A stretch of 64,000 nucleotides of DNA from Acetobacter ascendens (GCF_001766235.1 NZ_CP015164.1:2507001-2571000); one strand, 5' to 3'; positions 19,139 through 28,874 are shown, numbered from the stretch's first letter. Notes: generated from the letters alone by a model not told the origin. Numbers and translations are program-made.

Positions 19139-20404
19139 GTGGGAGCGATAAAAAACGCCCGCCATCCTTTTTATGATCACTGCCATCAGGCTCTAGATCA
19201 GATCAAACATCAGGGGCGTTACAGAACCTTTACGCCATTGGCCCGTCAGGCAGAGCGCTTTCCTTTGTATGAAGAGGCCGTGCGCGATCTGCCGCAAGGG
19301 CGTGAAGTTATTGTATGGTCAACAAATGATTATTTGGGCATGGGCGTTGTGCCGGAGGTGCAGGACGCTGCTATCGCCGCCATTCGGGAACACGGAGCTG
19401 GCGCAGGCGGTACGCGTAATATTGCAGGCACAAGCCCGCTGCATACGCAGTTGGAAGCAGAACTGGCTTCCTTACACGGTAAGGAAGCCGGGCTGCTGTT
19501 TATTTCTGGCTATGTGTCCAACCAGGCCAGCCTGCAAACCATTCTGACATCCATGCCAGGTTGGATCTGTTTTTCAGACCGGCTGAATCATGCATCCATG
19601 ATTGCGGGCATTAAAGGTGCACGCGGGTCTCAGACAGTCATTTACGAACATAATGACCTAAAAGATCTGGAAGAAAAACTGGCTGCAGCGCCAAAAGATG
19701 CGCCCAAATTGATTGCGTTTGAGAGCGTTTATTCCATGGACGGTGATATTTCCGATATTGCCGGAACCTGTGCGCTTGCCCGTAAATATAATGCACTAAC
19801 CTATCTGGATGAGGTGCATGCCGTGGGCCTGTACGGTCAGGAAGGCGGTGGTGTTTCCCAGCGCGATGGTGTGGCCGATCAGGTTGATATTATCGAAGGT
19901 ACACTGGCCAAGGGCTTTGGTGTGCATGGCGGTTACATTACGGCTTCTGCTGAAATTGTAGATTTCCTGCGTTCTACGGCTTCCGGCTTCATTTTCACCA
20001 CAGCGCTGCCGCCACCGGTTGTGGCAGGAGCACTTGCCAGTGTGCGCAAGGTGCGTGCGGAAAATTGGCGGCGTGAGTCCATTTTTGAGCGTGTGAATAC
20101 ATTCCGCCATCGTCTGCGGGCTGCGGGTGTGCCATTCACCATGACGCCAAGCCATATTGTACCTATTCCCATTGGGGATGCAGAGCGTTGCAAGCGTATC
20201 TGCCGCCGCTTGCTGACTGAGTATGGTCACTATGCAACACCCATCAATTACCCGACTGTGCCGCAGGGTACGGAGCGCCTGCGTCTTACACCGGGGCCGT
20301 TTCACACGGATGAGATGATGGATGATCTGATTAATGCATTGAGTGTGTTGCTGCGCGAAGAAGGCGTTATGCCAGCCCGTCAGGCAGCCTGTTCGGCTGC
20401 ATAA
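19139..20404 (+). CDS. hemA: 5-aminolevulinate synthase
   Basis: PLP enzyme condensing glycine and succinyl-CoA to 5-aminolevulinate, the C4 (Shemin) route to heme found in alphaproteobacteria. Motifs visible are [41 protein letters not shown] and the PLP lysine in [17 protein letters not shown] start it at GTG 19139 because GAGGAGA lies 8 bases upstream; ATG 19097 in the same frame would add 14 residues without a good site. The result is 421 residues, normal for the family. Heme supply fits the cytochrome-rich respiration of this organism. Confidence 0.93.
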   Translation: MGAIKNARHPFYDHCHQALDQIKHQGRYRTFTPLARQAERFPLYEEAVRDLPQGREVIVWSTNDYLGMGVVPEVQDAAIAAIREHGAGAGGTRNIAGTSPLHTQLEAELASLHGKEAGLLFISGYVSNQASLQTILTSMPGWICFSDRLNHASMIAGIKGARGSQTVIYEHNDLKDLEEKLAAAPKDAPKLIAFESVYSMDGDISDIAGTCALARKYNALTYLDEVHAVGLYGQEGGGVSQRDGVADQVDIIEGTLAKGFGVHGGYITASAEIVDFLRSTASGFIFTTALPPPVVAGALASVRKVRAENWRRESIFERVNTFRHRLRAAGVPFTMTPSHIVPIPIGDAERCKRICRRLLTEYGHYATPINYPTVPQGTERLRLTPGPFHTDEMMDDLINALSVLLREEGVMPARQAACSAA

Positions 20405-20413
20405 GAAAAGCCA

Positions 20414-20450
20414 TTACGGCGGGGGAGGCAAAAGCCTACCCCCGCCGTAA
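20414..20450. terminator. strong hairpin between hemA and the DsbA-like gene
   Basis: TTACGGCGGGGG-AGGC (20414-20429) pairs with GCCT-A-CCCCCGCCGTAA (20434-20450) around AAAA. The trailing T-run is weak on both strands, but the position between convergent genes supports termination. Confidence 0.65.
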
Positions 20451-20456
20451 CAGGTT

Positions 20457-21230
20457 TTAGTGGCTGCTTTTTAGCTTTTCCACAGCGGCTTTGAGTTCGG
20501 ATAGAGAAACTGCGCCGGGGATAATGGCCTGATCTCCAATAATGAAGGTGGGCGTTCCTTCCAGATTGATGGAGCGCGCCAGAGCAACATTTTTTGCCAG
20601 TGCTGTAGTGACGGCTGAGCTTTTCATGTCCTTCACCAGCTTGTCTGTATCCAGCCCTGCCTGACGTGCAGCATTCCGGATTCGATCCATCCCGGGTGCA
20701 GAAGAATCCGCCATCAGGATTTTCTGGAACGGAATGTATTTGCCCTGCAAGCCAGCGGCCATAATGGCTTGTGCATCCAGTGTGCTGTTTGGCCCTAAAA
20801 CAGGAATAACCTTTTCTACCAGTCTCAGGTCTGGTTCTGCGGCAACAAGTGCATCTAGATCATCCAGAACCTTACGGCAGTAGGGGCAGCGAGGGTCATA
20901 AAACTCCACTACATTTAGGGTGCCCTGAGGGTTCCCAAGCACCACATCAGTAGAGCTCCCACCAAAAAGTGGTTTGTTATGGCGTACCAAGTCTAGCGCA
21001 GAGGCATTTTTCTGTGCTGCGGCTTGGTTTTGCAGGGAGGCAATTGCATCCGACAGAATAGAGGGGTCGGTTTTCAGGGCGTTGCGCGTGATGTTTACAA
21101 TTTCGGCGCGCTGGGCAGGTGTAAAGCTGCTGTCTGCTGCACGTACTGGCGCGGAGTCCGCACAAAACAGAGCGGCGGCCAATGTGCCAGCGCCCACTGT
21201 AAGGCGGAAGAAAGATTTCAGATTCTGCAT
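20457..21230 (-). CDS. DsbA-family periplasmic thiol:disulfide protein
   Basis: A 257-residue exported protein. ATG 21230 follows AAGGAC and gives a signal peptide (FFRLTVGAGTLAAALFCADSAPVRA, cut before ADSS). A helical region precedes the thioredoxin-fold domain with active site FYDPRCPYCRKVL (CPYC) and the cis-Pro loop LEGTPTFIIGDQAIIPGA. The N-terminal helical extension plus CPYC resembles the Com1/DsbD-partner-like oxidoreductases of alphaproteobacteria (DSBA-like thioredoxin domain). It may oxidise or isomerise exported proteins. Divergent from the gamma-glutamyltransferase-like gene. Confidence 0.85.
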   Translation of the reverse strand: MQNLKSFFRLTVGAGTLAAALFCADSAPVRAADSSFTPAQRAEIVNITRNALKTDPSILSDAIASLQNQAAAQKNASALDLVRHNKPLFGGSSTDVVLGNPQGTLNVVEFYDPRCPYCRKVLDDLDALVAAEPDLRLVEKVIPVLGPNSTLDAQAIMAAGLQGKYIPFQKILMADSSAPGMDRIRNAARQAGLDTDKLVKDMKSSAVTTALAKNVALARSINLEGTPTFIIGDQAIIPGAVSLSELKAAVEKLKSSH

Positions 21231-21382
21231 GGTGTCCTTGTCCATAAACTGGAATGGTATGGCACGTGCGGTCATTACGGCAAGGTTGGGCTGTTGCTGC
21301 CCGCCGTAAAGCAGGTTAATCCAGAGAGATACCATCCAGACGACTGCCCGCCGGACGGGCCCAGTAGTGGAGAAAGCAAGGC

Positions 21383-22837
21383 GTGGCCGCCCGTTCTATT
21401 ATTCCCCGTTTTACGCGGTTTAAAACCGTGCTTTCTGGTTCTCGCAAGCGCGCGGGGGCTTTGGCTCTTGCGCTTACTTCTGTTTTGCCTGCCTGTAGTT
21501 CTGGCGGCCATATCGCACAGCCTGTGGAAACAGGATTTGTGGGAGAGGTTGTGGCGGATGAACCGCAGGCTGTTTTGGTGGGGCGCGATGTTCTGGCCAA
21601 AGGAGGCAATGCGGCAGATGCTGCGGCAGCCCTTGGGCTAGCTCTTTCTGTTACGCTGCCTTCCCGAGCCTCTTTAGGCGGTGGCGGTGCCTGTCTGGCA
21701 TGGAAGCCGGGTGATAGTGCGGGGCAAGCTTTTGTATTTCTGCCCAGAGCCGGGTTGAATGATGCCGGTGCTGATCGTCCCGCTTCTGCTCCCATGCTGG
21801 CGCGTGGGCTGTATTTAATGCAGCTGCGCTACGGGAGTGTGGATTTTGCTGATCTGTTGTTGCCCGCTCGTAATCTGGCTTCCCGTGGGATGCCGGTAGG
21901 TGGGTTGTTGGCATCAGACCTTGCTGCTGTGCAGGCTCCTTTGCTGGCAGATGAAAAAACCCGGGCCATTTTTGGGAATGCCAACGGTAACGTGCTGGTA
22001 GCGGATGACGTGATGGTGCAGACACGTCTGGCAGGTGCGCTGGAGCGGATGCGCATTGCTGGTGTGGGCGATCTTTATGCCGGTGCGCTGGGCCAGACAT
22101 TTGCTGATGCCGCACGTGCTGCCGGTGCTGGACTTACAACATTGGATTTACGCGCGGCTGTTCCCGTGGCGGCGCAGCCGCTAACGGCACGTGTTGATGG
22201 TATTGATATCAGCTTTCTGTCACCACCTGCAGATGGTGGGTTCGGTATGGCTGCGGCGTACCTTTCCAATGTTGGGCAAAATGGTGGCCGCGTAAGGGCG
22301 GAAACGGCTGTATCTGGTTGGCGTGCCCGGCAGGGTGCAAAAGGAGCAGCTACCAGTATTGCGGATGCACAGGCTCTTCTGAATTCTGGCCATATTCCCG
22401 CTGGATCTGTTCTGCCGGCTCTACCTGCTTCTACCTCTTTTGTGGTGACGGATAGACAGGGTGAATCTGTCAGTTGTGCGTTCACCATGAACAATCTGTT
22501 TGGCACCGGGCGTATTGCAGGCTCCACAGGCATTATGCTGGGGGCTTCCCCCGTGCGGAAACCTTTGCCTCTGCTACCAGTTGCTATTGCGCATCGTGGT
22601 AACCAGTTTCAGGCTGCGGCTACGGCATCTGGGCAAAATGTGGCTGCGGATACAGCGGCAGTTGCGTTGCAGGCTGCAATAGCCGGTAGCCGTCCACAGG
22701 TTACCAACGGTGTGGGACGTGCCAATTTTGTGTCTTGCCCAGCCGGTTTACCGGGGGATGGCAGCAAATGCTTTGGTTGGACTGACCCCAGAGGGTTCGG
22801 ACTGGCTCTTTCTTCTGATCATGGGAAAAAGAGCTGA
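21383..22837 (+). CDS. gamma-glutamyltransferase-like lipoprotein with altered active site
   Basis: A 484-residue protein starting at GTG 21383 behind GGAG/AAGG. A hydrophobic stretch ends in a lipobox SVLPACSSG, so it is probably a lipoprotein. The family signature GGNAADAAAALGLALSVTLP and GGGGACLAW show the Ntn-hydrolase gamma-glutamyltranspeptidase fold. At the processing site, where E. coli GGT has nucleophile Thr in TTHYSVVD, this protein reads STSFVVTD, so the nucleophile would be Ser and the following His is lost. The PLSSM substrate loop reads PLPLLP, and the FREMAP arginine is not in register. It is also about 90 residues shorter than usual. Autoprocessing and activity are therefore doubtful. 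Confidence 0.7.
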   Translation: MAARSIIPRFTRFKTVLSGSRKRAGALALALTSVLPACSSGGHIAQPVETGFVGEVVADEPQAVLVGRDVLAKGGNAADAAAALGLALSVTLPSRASLGGGGACLAWKPGDSAGQAFVFLPRAGLNDAGADRPASAPMLARGLYLMQLRYGSVDFADLLLPARNLASRGMPVGGLLASDLAAVQAPLLADEKTRAIFGNANGNVLVADDVMVQTRLAGALERMRIAGVGDLYAGALGQTFADAARAAGAGLTTLDLRAAVPVAAQPLTARVDGIDISFLSPPADGGFGMAAAYLSNVGQNGGRVRAETAVSGWRARQGAKGAATSIADAQALLNSGHIPAGSVLPALPASTSFVVTDRQGESVSCAFTMNNLFGTGRIAGSTGIMLGASPVRKPLPLLPVAIAHRGNQFQAAATASGQNVAADTAAVALQAAIAGSRPQVTNGVGRANFVSCPAGLPGDGSKCFGWTDPRGFGLALSSDHGKKS

Positions 22838-22903
22838 TAATTTTCAGAATCTTAAAAGATGGCAAATGAATCTCATACTGCCATCTTGAAAAGTTGCCAA
22901 TTT

Positions 22904-22928
22904 GTTCTTAATAGAACAGACAGAGATC
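22904..22928. promoter_or_regulatory. candidate LexA/SOS operator in front of recA
   Basis: GTTCTTAATAGAAC at 22904-22917 is a perfect palindrome, and its right half begins GAAC-N7-GATC (22914-22928), one mismatch from the alphaproteobacterial SOS box GAAC-N7-GAAC. It lies about 170 bases before the recA start, upstream of a TATAAA at about 22949. Only a candidate. Confidence 0.35.
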
Positions 22929-23098
22929 GCAACATTAGCAAACAGTTTCTATAAAGTGGTTCCCCGGTACATTCGTTGCTGCCGCAGGGGCTTTATGGCA
23001 GAAATTGAACGCATAATCTTTCGTGTATGGTGCGTTATGCACATTTAAGGGCCTTACGTACATCTGGCAGTCCGGCCCACAGGAAGGGAATGGTAAAA

Positions 23099-24124
23099 AT
23101 GGATAAGGCAAAGGCTCTGGAAGGCGCGCTGGGACAGATTGAACGTGCTTTTGGCAAAGGTTCTGTCATGCGCTTGGGGCAGCGGCCCAAAGTAGAGGCA
23201 GATGTTATTCCTACTGGTTCCCTTGGGCTGGATATTGCGCTCGGAATTGGCGGGTTGCCCCGTGGCCGTGTGGTAGAAATTTACGGGCCAGAAAGCTCTG
23301 GTAAAACCACACTTGCGTTGCATGCCATTGCAGAAGCACAAAAACGTGGTGGTACCAGTGCTTTTATTGATGCCGAGCACGCGCTGGACCCCGGTTATGC
23401 CAAAAAACTGGGTGTGGACGTAGATAACCTGCTGATCAGCCAGCCAGATGCTGGTGAACAGGCGCTGGAAATTGCAGATACACTTGTACGATCCGGTGCT
23501 ATTGATGTGCTGGTGGTAGATAGTGTTGCAGCACTGGTGCCGCGCGCAGAATTGGAAGGGGATATGGGCGATAGCCATGTTGGCCTTCATGCGCGTTTGA
23601 TGAGCCAGGCCCTGCGTAAGCTTACGGGCACGGTGGCGCGCTCCAATACTCTGATGATCTTCCTGAACCAGATCCGCCTGAAAATTGGCGTGATGTTTGG
23701 CAACCCGGAAACAACTACAGGTGGTAACGCCCTGAAGTTCTATTCTTCCGTACGTATGGATATTCGCCGCATTGGGTCCATTAAAGATAAGGATGAGGCA
23801 ACAGGTAACCAGACGCGCGTAAAAGTTGTTAAAAACAAGATGGCGCCGCCTTTCCGTCAGGTAGAGTTTGATATCATGTACGGTGAAGGTATCAGTAAGG
23901 TGGGCGAACTGATTGACCTTGGCGTAAAAGCCGGCGTTGTTGAAAAATCTGGCTCATGGTTTTCATACGATAGCCAGCGTATTGGGCAGGGGCGTGAAAA
24001 TGCCAAACAGTTCCTGCGTGACCATCCAGAAATGGCTGCGGATATCGAACGCCGCGTGCGTGAACACGCAGGCGTTGTTGCAGAGGCCATGATGGTGGCG
24101 CCAGAACACCATGAAGGTGACTAA
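23099..24124 (+). CDS. recA: recombinase A
   Basis: Central DNA strand-exchange protein and SOS co-protease. The 341-residue product from ATG 23099 begins [27 protein letters not shown], the standard RecA N-terminus. AGGAAGG lies 11 bases upstream; ATG 23090 in frame would add three residues but is only 2 bases from that site. Walker A is GPESSGKTT, Walker B LLVVDS-type ([11 protein letters not shown]), and the L2 loop has [22 protein letters not shown]. No recX follows; the next gene is on the opposite strand. Confidence 0.97.
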   Translation: MDKAKALEGALGQIERAFGKGSVMRLGQRPKVEADVIPTGSLGLDIALGIGGLPRGRVVEIYGPESSGKTTLALHAIAEAQKRGGTSAFIDAEHALDPGYAKKLGVDVDNLLISQPDAGEQALEIADTLVRSGAIDVLVVDSVAALVPRAELEGDMGDSHVGLHARLMSQALRKLTGTVARSNTLMIFLNQIRLKIGVMFGNPETTTGGNALKFYSSVRMDIRRIGSIKDKDEATGNQTRVKVVKNKMAPPFRQVEFDIMYGEGISKVGELIDLGVKAGVVEKSGSWFSYDSQRIGQGRENAKQFLRDHPEMAADIERRVREHAGVVAEAMMVAPEHHEGD

Positions 24125-24130
24125 AGTTCT

Positions 24131-24643
24131 TTAGCTTATAGCGCGGTAGAGCAGGCGGGCTTGTGCATCATAAGATGCCAGCACCGCCTGTTCTGCTTTG
24201 TTGGTAGGTGCATCCGTAAAGCCAGCTTTTTGCCAAAAGCCAATAGCATGGCGGGTGGATGTTAGTAAAAGAAGATGCAGCTTATGCTTGCGCGCAATGT
24301 GCTCGGCTAATAACAAAGCCTGCTGCGCAAACCCCCGGCCCCGTACTGTTGGGGAAAGGGCAAGATCATGAATGTACCAGCTATCTGCTTTATCAGGCAG
24401 AGCATGCAGTAATGTATTTAATGGTGGGGAAACAAGGCCTTGCCACGGATGGCTTATCAAGTAGCCAAGTACTTCTTTATCCCGCACAAGAGAAAAGCAG
24501 CCATCAGGTGCAAGTTTTAGGCGTTCTTCAAAAACGGCTAGATCTTCCATGTAATCAGGATGAGCGCGGGCAGTTAATGTCATAACACCGGCAAGATCAT
24601 CTGGTGTCATGGAACGCCAAGTGGTATCTGCGCTGGGAGTCAT
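24131..24643 (-). CDS. GNAT-family N-acetyltransferase
   Basis: A 170-residue acetyl-CoA-dependent acetyltransferase. The acetyl-CoA pyrophosphate loop is in the segment DLALSPTVRGRGFAQQALLLAEHIAR (R/Q-x-x-G-x-A type, near residue 105), followed by the TSTRHAIGFWQKAGF helix typical of GNAT motif B. I chose ATG 24643 (MTPSADTTWRSM), because the longer frame to 24787 adds 48 residues without family resemblance and overlaps the divergent regulator. The substrate is unknown. Its stop is only 7 bases from the recA stop (convergent). Confidence 0.8.
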   Translation of the reverse strand: MTPSADTTWRSMTPDDLAGVMTLTARAHPDYMEDLAVFEERLKLAPDGCFSLVRDKEVLGYLISHPWQGLVSPPLNTLLHALPDKADSWYIHDLALSPTVRGRGFAQQALLLAEHIARKHKLHLLLLTSTRHAIGFWQKAGFTDAPTNKAEQAVLASYDAQARLLYRAIS

Positions 24644-24712
24644 ATAGAATTTCCGTTTTTTCCTTATACAGTTATTCAACTCAAAGGCTGGTAACTGGAA
24701 AAGTGGGTAGGC

Positions 24713-25078
24713 ATGACGGCACGAGTAAGACTGACATTGCGGCTGGATGCAGATGGTAAGCCTGCGTTGGGGCACGGTAAGATACATCTTCTGGAAAAGT
24801 TGGAAGAAACAGGCTCCATTTCAGCGGCAGGGCGTGCCATGGGCATGTCTTACCGTCGTACATGGCTGTTGGTAGATAATCTGAACCAGCTTTTTAAGGA
24901 ACCTCTGGTTATCACGCGGCCCGGTGGTGGCGGTGGAGCGTTTCTAACGCCCACAGGCAAAACTGTTGTTACACTGTACCGTCAGATTGAAGATAAGGCT
25001 GCACAGGCAGCCCGTTCCGATATAGCGGAACTGGAAAGTTTATTGTCTGCTTGCCCACAAAAAACCTCACCAGAATGA
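24713..25078 (+). CDS. ModE-like winged-helix DNA-binding protein (no molybdate domain)
   Basis: A 121-residue transcription regulator. The pattern GHGKIHLLEKLEETGSISAAGRAMGMSYRRTWLLVD is the LysR/ModE-type N-terminal winged helix, and GGGGGAFLTPTGKTVVTLYRQIE is the ModE wing and dimer helix. The C-terminal MOP molybdate-binding domains of full ModE (about 260 residues) are absent, so it must sense something else or use another effector mode. It stands 67 bases before opgG on the same strand and diverges from the GNAT gene, so either neighbour may be its target; no operator is recognised. Confidence 0.8.
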   Translation: MTARVRLTLRLDADGKPALGHGKIHLLEKLEETGSISAAGRAMGMSYRRTWLLVDNLNQLFKEPLVITRPGGGGGAFLTPTGKTVVTLYRQIEDKAAQAARSDIAELESLLSACPQKTSPE

Positions 25079-25144
25079 GATGGGGCTATTCAGAACAATG
25101 AAAAAACCATCCCATAAAATTTAGCAAAAGAGCGGGAGACAGAC

Positions 25145-26689
25145 GTGTCAGCAAATGTGCAGCGACGTGATGTAATCAAGGCAGGGGCAGGTGCTACTCT
25201 GGCTTCGCTGGTAGGAGGTGCCATTGGGCGGGCACATGCCGAAGGGCTGGTAAGTGCTACAGGTGCATTTGATGATAACACAGTTGCGCAGATTGCTCGC
25301 AGGTTGGCAAATGGACCTTACAAGGGACCAGATCAGACCTTACCAAAGGCACTCTCAAATCTGAACTTTGATCAGTTCCGGAGCATTGCCTACCGTCCAG
25401 ACCGTGCTTTATGGACCGGCGATAATTTGGGTTTTGATGTGGAATTTTATCCGCGTGGTTTTTTATACAAGCCGCGGATCGAAATTTACGAAGTGCAAAA
25501 TGGGCAGGCTGCTGCTGTCCCTTACTCTCCAGACTTGTTTACGTATGCAGATCCTTCTTTGCGGGTAGATGATAATCTGGGTTTTGCAGGTTTGCGCCTG
25601 CGTGCCCCTATTAATACCCCCGGTGTGATTGAAGAGTTCTGTGTTTTTCTTGGGGCATCGTATTTCCGTGCAGTGGGGAAAGATCAGATTTATGGGCTTT
25701 CAGCACGCGGCTTTGCCGATGGCACGGGTGACCCTAAAGGCGAGGAATTTGCCCTTTTCCGTGCCTTCTGGTTGGAGAAGCCTCAGCCAGGCGTGCAGTC
25801 TGTTGTTATACATGCACTGCTAGATAGCCCATCTCTTACAGGGGCTTTTCGTTTCACCATCCGTCCTGGTGAGAGCACGGTTTTTGATGTGCTATCCACA
25901 TTATTCCCACGTACCAAAATAGAACAATCTGGCATCGCGCCACTTACGGGCATGTTCTATTTTGATGGGAATGATCGCAACCACATTGATGATTGGCGCC
26001 CCGCGGCACATGATAGCGAAGCCTTGCAAATGTGGACAGGGGCAGACCAACAGCTTTATCGCCCATTGCGCAACCCGCTTGATCTCCAGTTTTCAACGTT
26101 TTCCGATACCTCTCCGCGCGGTTTCGGCCTGATGCAGCGCAGACGTTCTTTTCATGATTATGAAGACCTGTCCTTACATTATGAAAAGCGCCCCTCCCTG
26201 TGGATTGAGCCCATTGGAGATTGGGGTTCCGGCTGGGTAGATCTGGTGGAAATTCCTACACCTAATGAAGTAAACGATAATATTGTTGCCTTCTGGCGGC
26301 CTAAGGAACCCTTGCAGGCAGGCAAGGAATATAGCTTCACCTATCGCATGTACTGGGGATGGGATGCGCCTTTCCCCACCCCACTGGCGCGTATTGGAGC
26401 CACACGTGTTGGTGCTGTGGTGGATGATAAGACCGCACGCTTCTTTGCCATAGATTTTGTGGGGGCACCTTTTGAGCATCTGCCAAAGGACACGCATTTT
26501 CACGTTTCTCCCCAAGCATCTGCGGGCACAATTCGCAATGTTGTTGTAGAGCCAAATCCGGAAATCAACGGTTGGCGTACAACATTTGAGTTTGTGCCGG
26601 GTGATGCCAAGGTGGCAGATCTAAGCTGTGCGTTGGAAACGGATGCAGGGCCAGTATCTGAACAGTGGCTGTACCGATGGACGCCGTAA
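25145..26689 (+). CDS. opgG: periplasmic glucan biosynthesis protein OpgG/OpgD family
   Basis: Periplasmic protein of 514 residues needed to shape osmoregulated periplasmic glucans. A twin-arginine-type signal is seen: QRRDVIKAGAGATLASLVGG with a probable cut after AHA. The body follows the MdoG fold family: FDQFRSIAYRPDRALW, GLSARGFADGTGDPKGEEFALFRAFWLEKP and LMQRRRSFHDYEDLSLHYEKRPSLWIEP. A Tat leader is more typical of OpgD than of E. coli OpgG (Sec), but adjacency to opgH favours the OpgG role. Its stop lies just before the opgH start, indicating coupling. Confidence 0.9.
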   Translation: MSANVQRRDVIKAGAGATLASLVGGAIGRAHAEGLVSATGAFDDNTVAQIARRLANGPYKGPDQTLPKALSNLNFDQFRSIAYRPDRALWTGDNLGFDVEFYPRGFLYKPRIEIYEVQNGQAAAVPYSPDLFTYADPSLRVDDNLGFAGLRLRAPINTPGVIEEFCVFLGASYFRAVGKDQIYGLSARGFADGTGDPKGEEFALFRAFWLEKPQPGVQSVVIHALLDSPSLTGAFRFTIRPGESTVFDVLSTLFPRTKIEQSGIAPLTGMFYFDGNDRNHIDDWRPAAHDSEALQMWTGADQQLYRPLRNPLDLQFSTFSDTSPRGFGLMQRRRSFHDYEDLSLHYEKRPSLWIEPIGDWGSGWVDLVEIPTPNEVNDNIVAFWRPKEPLQAGKEYSFTYRMYWGWDAPFPTPLARIGATRVGAVVDDKTARFFAIDFVGAPFEHLPKDTHFHVSPQASAGTIRNVVVEPNPEINGWRTTFEFVPGDAKVADLSCALETDAGPVSEQWLYRWTP

Positions 26690-26691
26690 AC

Positions 26692-28824
26692 ATGCCGGAT
26701 TCTACACAAATGTTTCGTGCTCTCCCTTCAGAATCTCCGTTGGATATGCCAGTGCAGGATTTTCATGCTGCACCCAATATGGCAGGGCGTGGCCGCACGC
26801 CCGTTACCTCTCCACGGAATATTGTGCTGCGTCGGCTGGCAGTTATTGGATCAGCGCTGCTGCTGACGGCCTATGGGGCATGGCGCACGCATAAAGTGAT
26901 GGATGAAGCAGGTGTTTCCACCTTGGGTGTGATCATGCTGCTGCTGTTTATTGCTCTGTTTATGTGGATTGCGCTGGCATTTACATCTTCTATTGCGGGC
27001 TTCTGTTCTCTGGTTGCGCATGGGGGGCTGGGGTTAGGTATCAGCAAGTCTGGTCCTCTGCCTCAGCTTACACGGCGGAACGCTGTTTTGCTGCCCACGT
27101 ATAATGAGCCTCCTCGCCGCGTTATGGCGGGGTTGAAAGCCATTTACGACAGTTTGCAGGAAACGGGAGAGCTGTCTGCGTTCGATTTTTTTATTTTATC
27201 GGATACAACCAACCCAGATGTGTGGGTAGAGGAAGAAGTCGCATTTCTAGCACTGCGTGAAGAAACTGGCGGATACGATCATATCTTTTACCGTCGCCGC
27301 CATAACAATGTGGAGCGTAAGGCCGGAAACCTAGGGGAATGGGTACGCCGCTTTGGCGGAGCGTATGACCATATGGTTACGTTGGACGCAGACTCCGTTA
27401 TGTCTGGTGCAACGCTGGTGCGTATGGCCGCAGCAATGGAGCGTAACCCGGGCGTAGGGCTGATACAGACACTTCCAGTTATTACTGGTGGCACAACGCT
27501 TTTTGCGCGTTTACAACAATTTGCAGGCCGTGTGTATGGGCCAGTTATTGCGTACGGTATTGCATGGTGGCATGGCTCAGAAGGAAATTACTGGGGCCAT
27601 AATGCTATTATCCGCACACGTGCTTTTGCTGAACAGGCAGGCATGCCACATGTGCCGGGTAAACCACCTTTTGGCGGGCATATTTTGAGCCATGACTTTG
27701 TGGAAGCTGCTCTGATGCGCCGCGGAGGATGGGGCATTCATATGGTGCCAGCGCTTGATGGCTCTTACGAGGAAAGCCCACCATCTCTTACCGATGTTGC
27801 CATTCGTGATAGGCGTTGGTGCCAAGGCAACCTTCAACACGTCAAGGTTCTGCCAACAAAGGGGCTGCATTGGATTAGCCGGATGCATATGATTGTTGGC
27901 ATTGGGGCTTATGTAACATCCCCTTTGTGGCTTGTGTTTTTGCTAACTGGTATTTTAATTTCCCTTCAGGCGCATTTTGAACGGCCTGAATATTTTGGTG
28001 AAACAAAACTTCTATACCCACACTGGCCACATGTTGACCCAGTGCAGGCGAAGTATGTGTTCATTGGCACCATGATTGTGCTGTTGGCACCAAAACTTCT
28101 TGCTTATATCGCGTTGTTGCTAGATAGGGAAAATTGCAAAGGGTGTGGCGGCGCCATACGTGCAGCAGGTTCCATATTGGTGGAAACGCTGATTGGTGGT
28201 TTGATTGCACCAATTGCTATGCTGATTCAAACGCTCGGTGTATTCTCTATTCTCACAGGCCATGATTCCGGCTGGAATGCACAGCGGCGAGATGACGGCG
28301 GTGTGCCATTTATGGATATTGTCCGCCAATATGGACGCTTTACCATTTTTGGTTTGTTATTAGGTGCTGGAGCATGGGTTGTTTCCCCCTCTCTTTTCTT
28401 CTGGATGACACCTGTTTTGTTGGGTCTGGTTTTTTCCATTCCTCTGGTGGCTTTTACCAGCAGCCGTAATGTTGGTCTGGATTTTCGTAAAGCTGGCCTT
28501 CTTTTGGTACCCGAAGAAACCAACATGCCGGATGTTCTTAAAAAAGTAGAGCAAGACCGCGAAAGTGATGAAGCTTCGGATCTTCCAGAAGACGCTTTGC
28601 GCGCTTTGCGGGCAGATGTAGGGCTGGCGCAGGCACATATGGCTATGCTGCCACCAGAACGTAAAGCAGGCGATCCTATCAATGTGGATCAGTTGGTTGG
28701 TTTGGTAAAACTTTCAGAATCCCACACGGTTTCTGAAGTTGAGCACAAGCTTACAGTCAAAGAAAAAGCTGCAGTGCTTGGTACACGCAAAGGCGTGGAA
28801 AGCGTTCTGCAACTTTCAGAGTAA
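26692..28824 (+). CDS. opgH: glucans biosynthesis glucosyltransferase
   Basis: Inner-membrane GT2-family glucosyltransferase that polymerises UDP-glucose into the beta-glucan backbone of periplasmic glucans. Two transmembrane helices occur near residues 40-110. The cytosolic catalytic domain has PTYNEPPRRVMAGL, the DxD-type TLDADSVMSG and the RRWCQGNLQ (Q/RxxRW) motif, followed by further membrane helices. The start is uncertain: ATG 26692, ATG 26677 or GTG 26665 are in frame, the latter two overlapping opgG. 710-719 residues is shorter than E. coli OpgH (847), mainly at the N-terminus. A terminator follows. Confidence 0.92.
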   Translation: MPDSTQMFRALPSESPLDMPVQDFHAAPNMAGRGRTPVTSPRNIVLRRLAVIGSALLLTAYGAWRTHKVMDEAGVSTLGVIMLLLFIALFMWIALAFTSSIAGFCSLVAHGGLGLGISKSGPLPQLTRRNAVLLPTYNEPPRRVMAGLKAIYDSLQETGELSAFDFFILSDTTNPDVWVEEEVAFLALREETGGYDHIFYRRRHNNVERKAGNLGEWVRRFGGAYDHMVTLDADSVMSGATLVRMAAAMERNPGVGLIQTLPVITGGTTLFARLQQFAGRVYGPVIAYGIAWWHGSEGNYWGHNAIIRTRAFAEQAGMPHVPGKPPFGGHILSHDFVEAALMRRGGWGIHMVPALDGSYEESPPSLTDVAIRDRRWCQGNLQHVKVLPTKGLHWISRMHMIVGIGAYVTSPLWLVFLLTGILISLQAHFERPEYFGETKLLYPHWPHVDPVQAKYVFIGTMIVLLAPKLLAYIALLLDRENCKGCGGAIRAAGSILVETLIGGLIAPIAMLIQTLGVFSILTGHDSGWNAQRRDDGGVPFMDIVRQYGRFTIFGLLLGAGAWVVSPSLFFWMTPVLLGLVFSIPLVAFTSSRNVGLDFRKAGLLLVPEETNMPDVLKKVEQDRESDEASDLPEDALRALRADVGLAQAHMAMLPPERKAGDPINVDQLVGLVKLSESHTVSEVEHKLTVKEKAAVLGTRKGVESVLQLSE

Positions 28825-28840
28825 ATCTGGTGGATAAGAC

Positions 28841-28874
28841 GGGAAGAAAAACAAAAATTCTTCCCCTCTTTTTT
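28841..28874 (+). terminator. rho-independent terminator of opgGH
   Basis: GGGAAGAA (28841-28848) pairs with TTCTTCCC (28858-28865), followed by CTCTTTTTT. It overlaps the nagA stop codon on the other strand by two bases. Confidence 0.8.
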
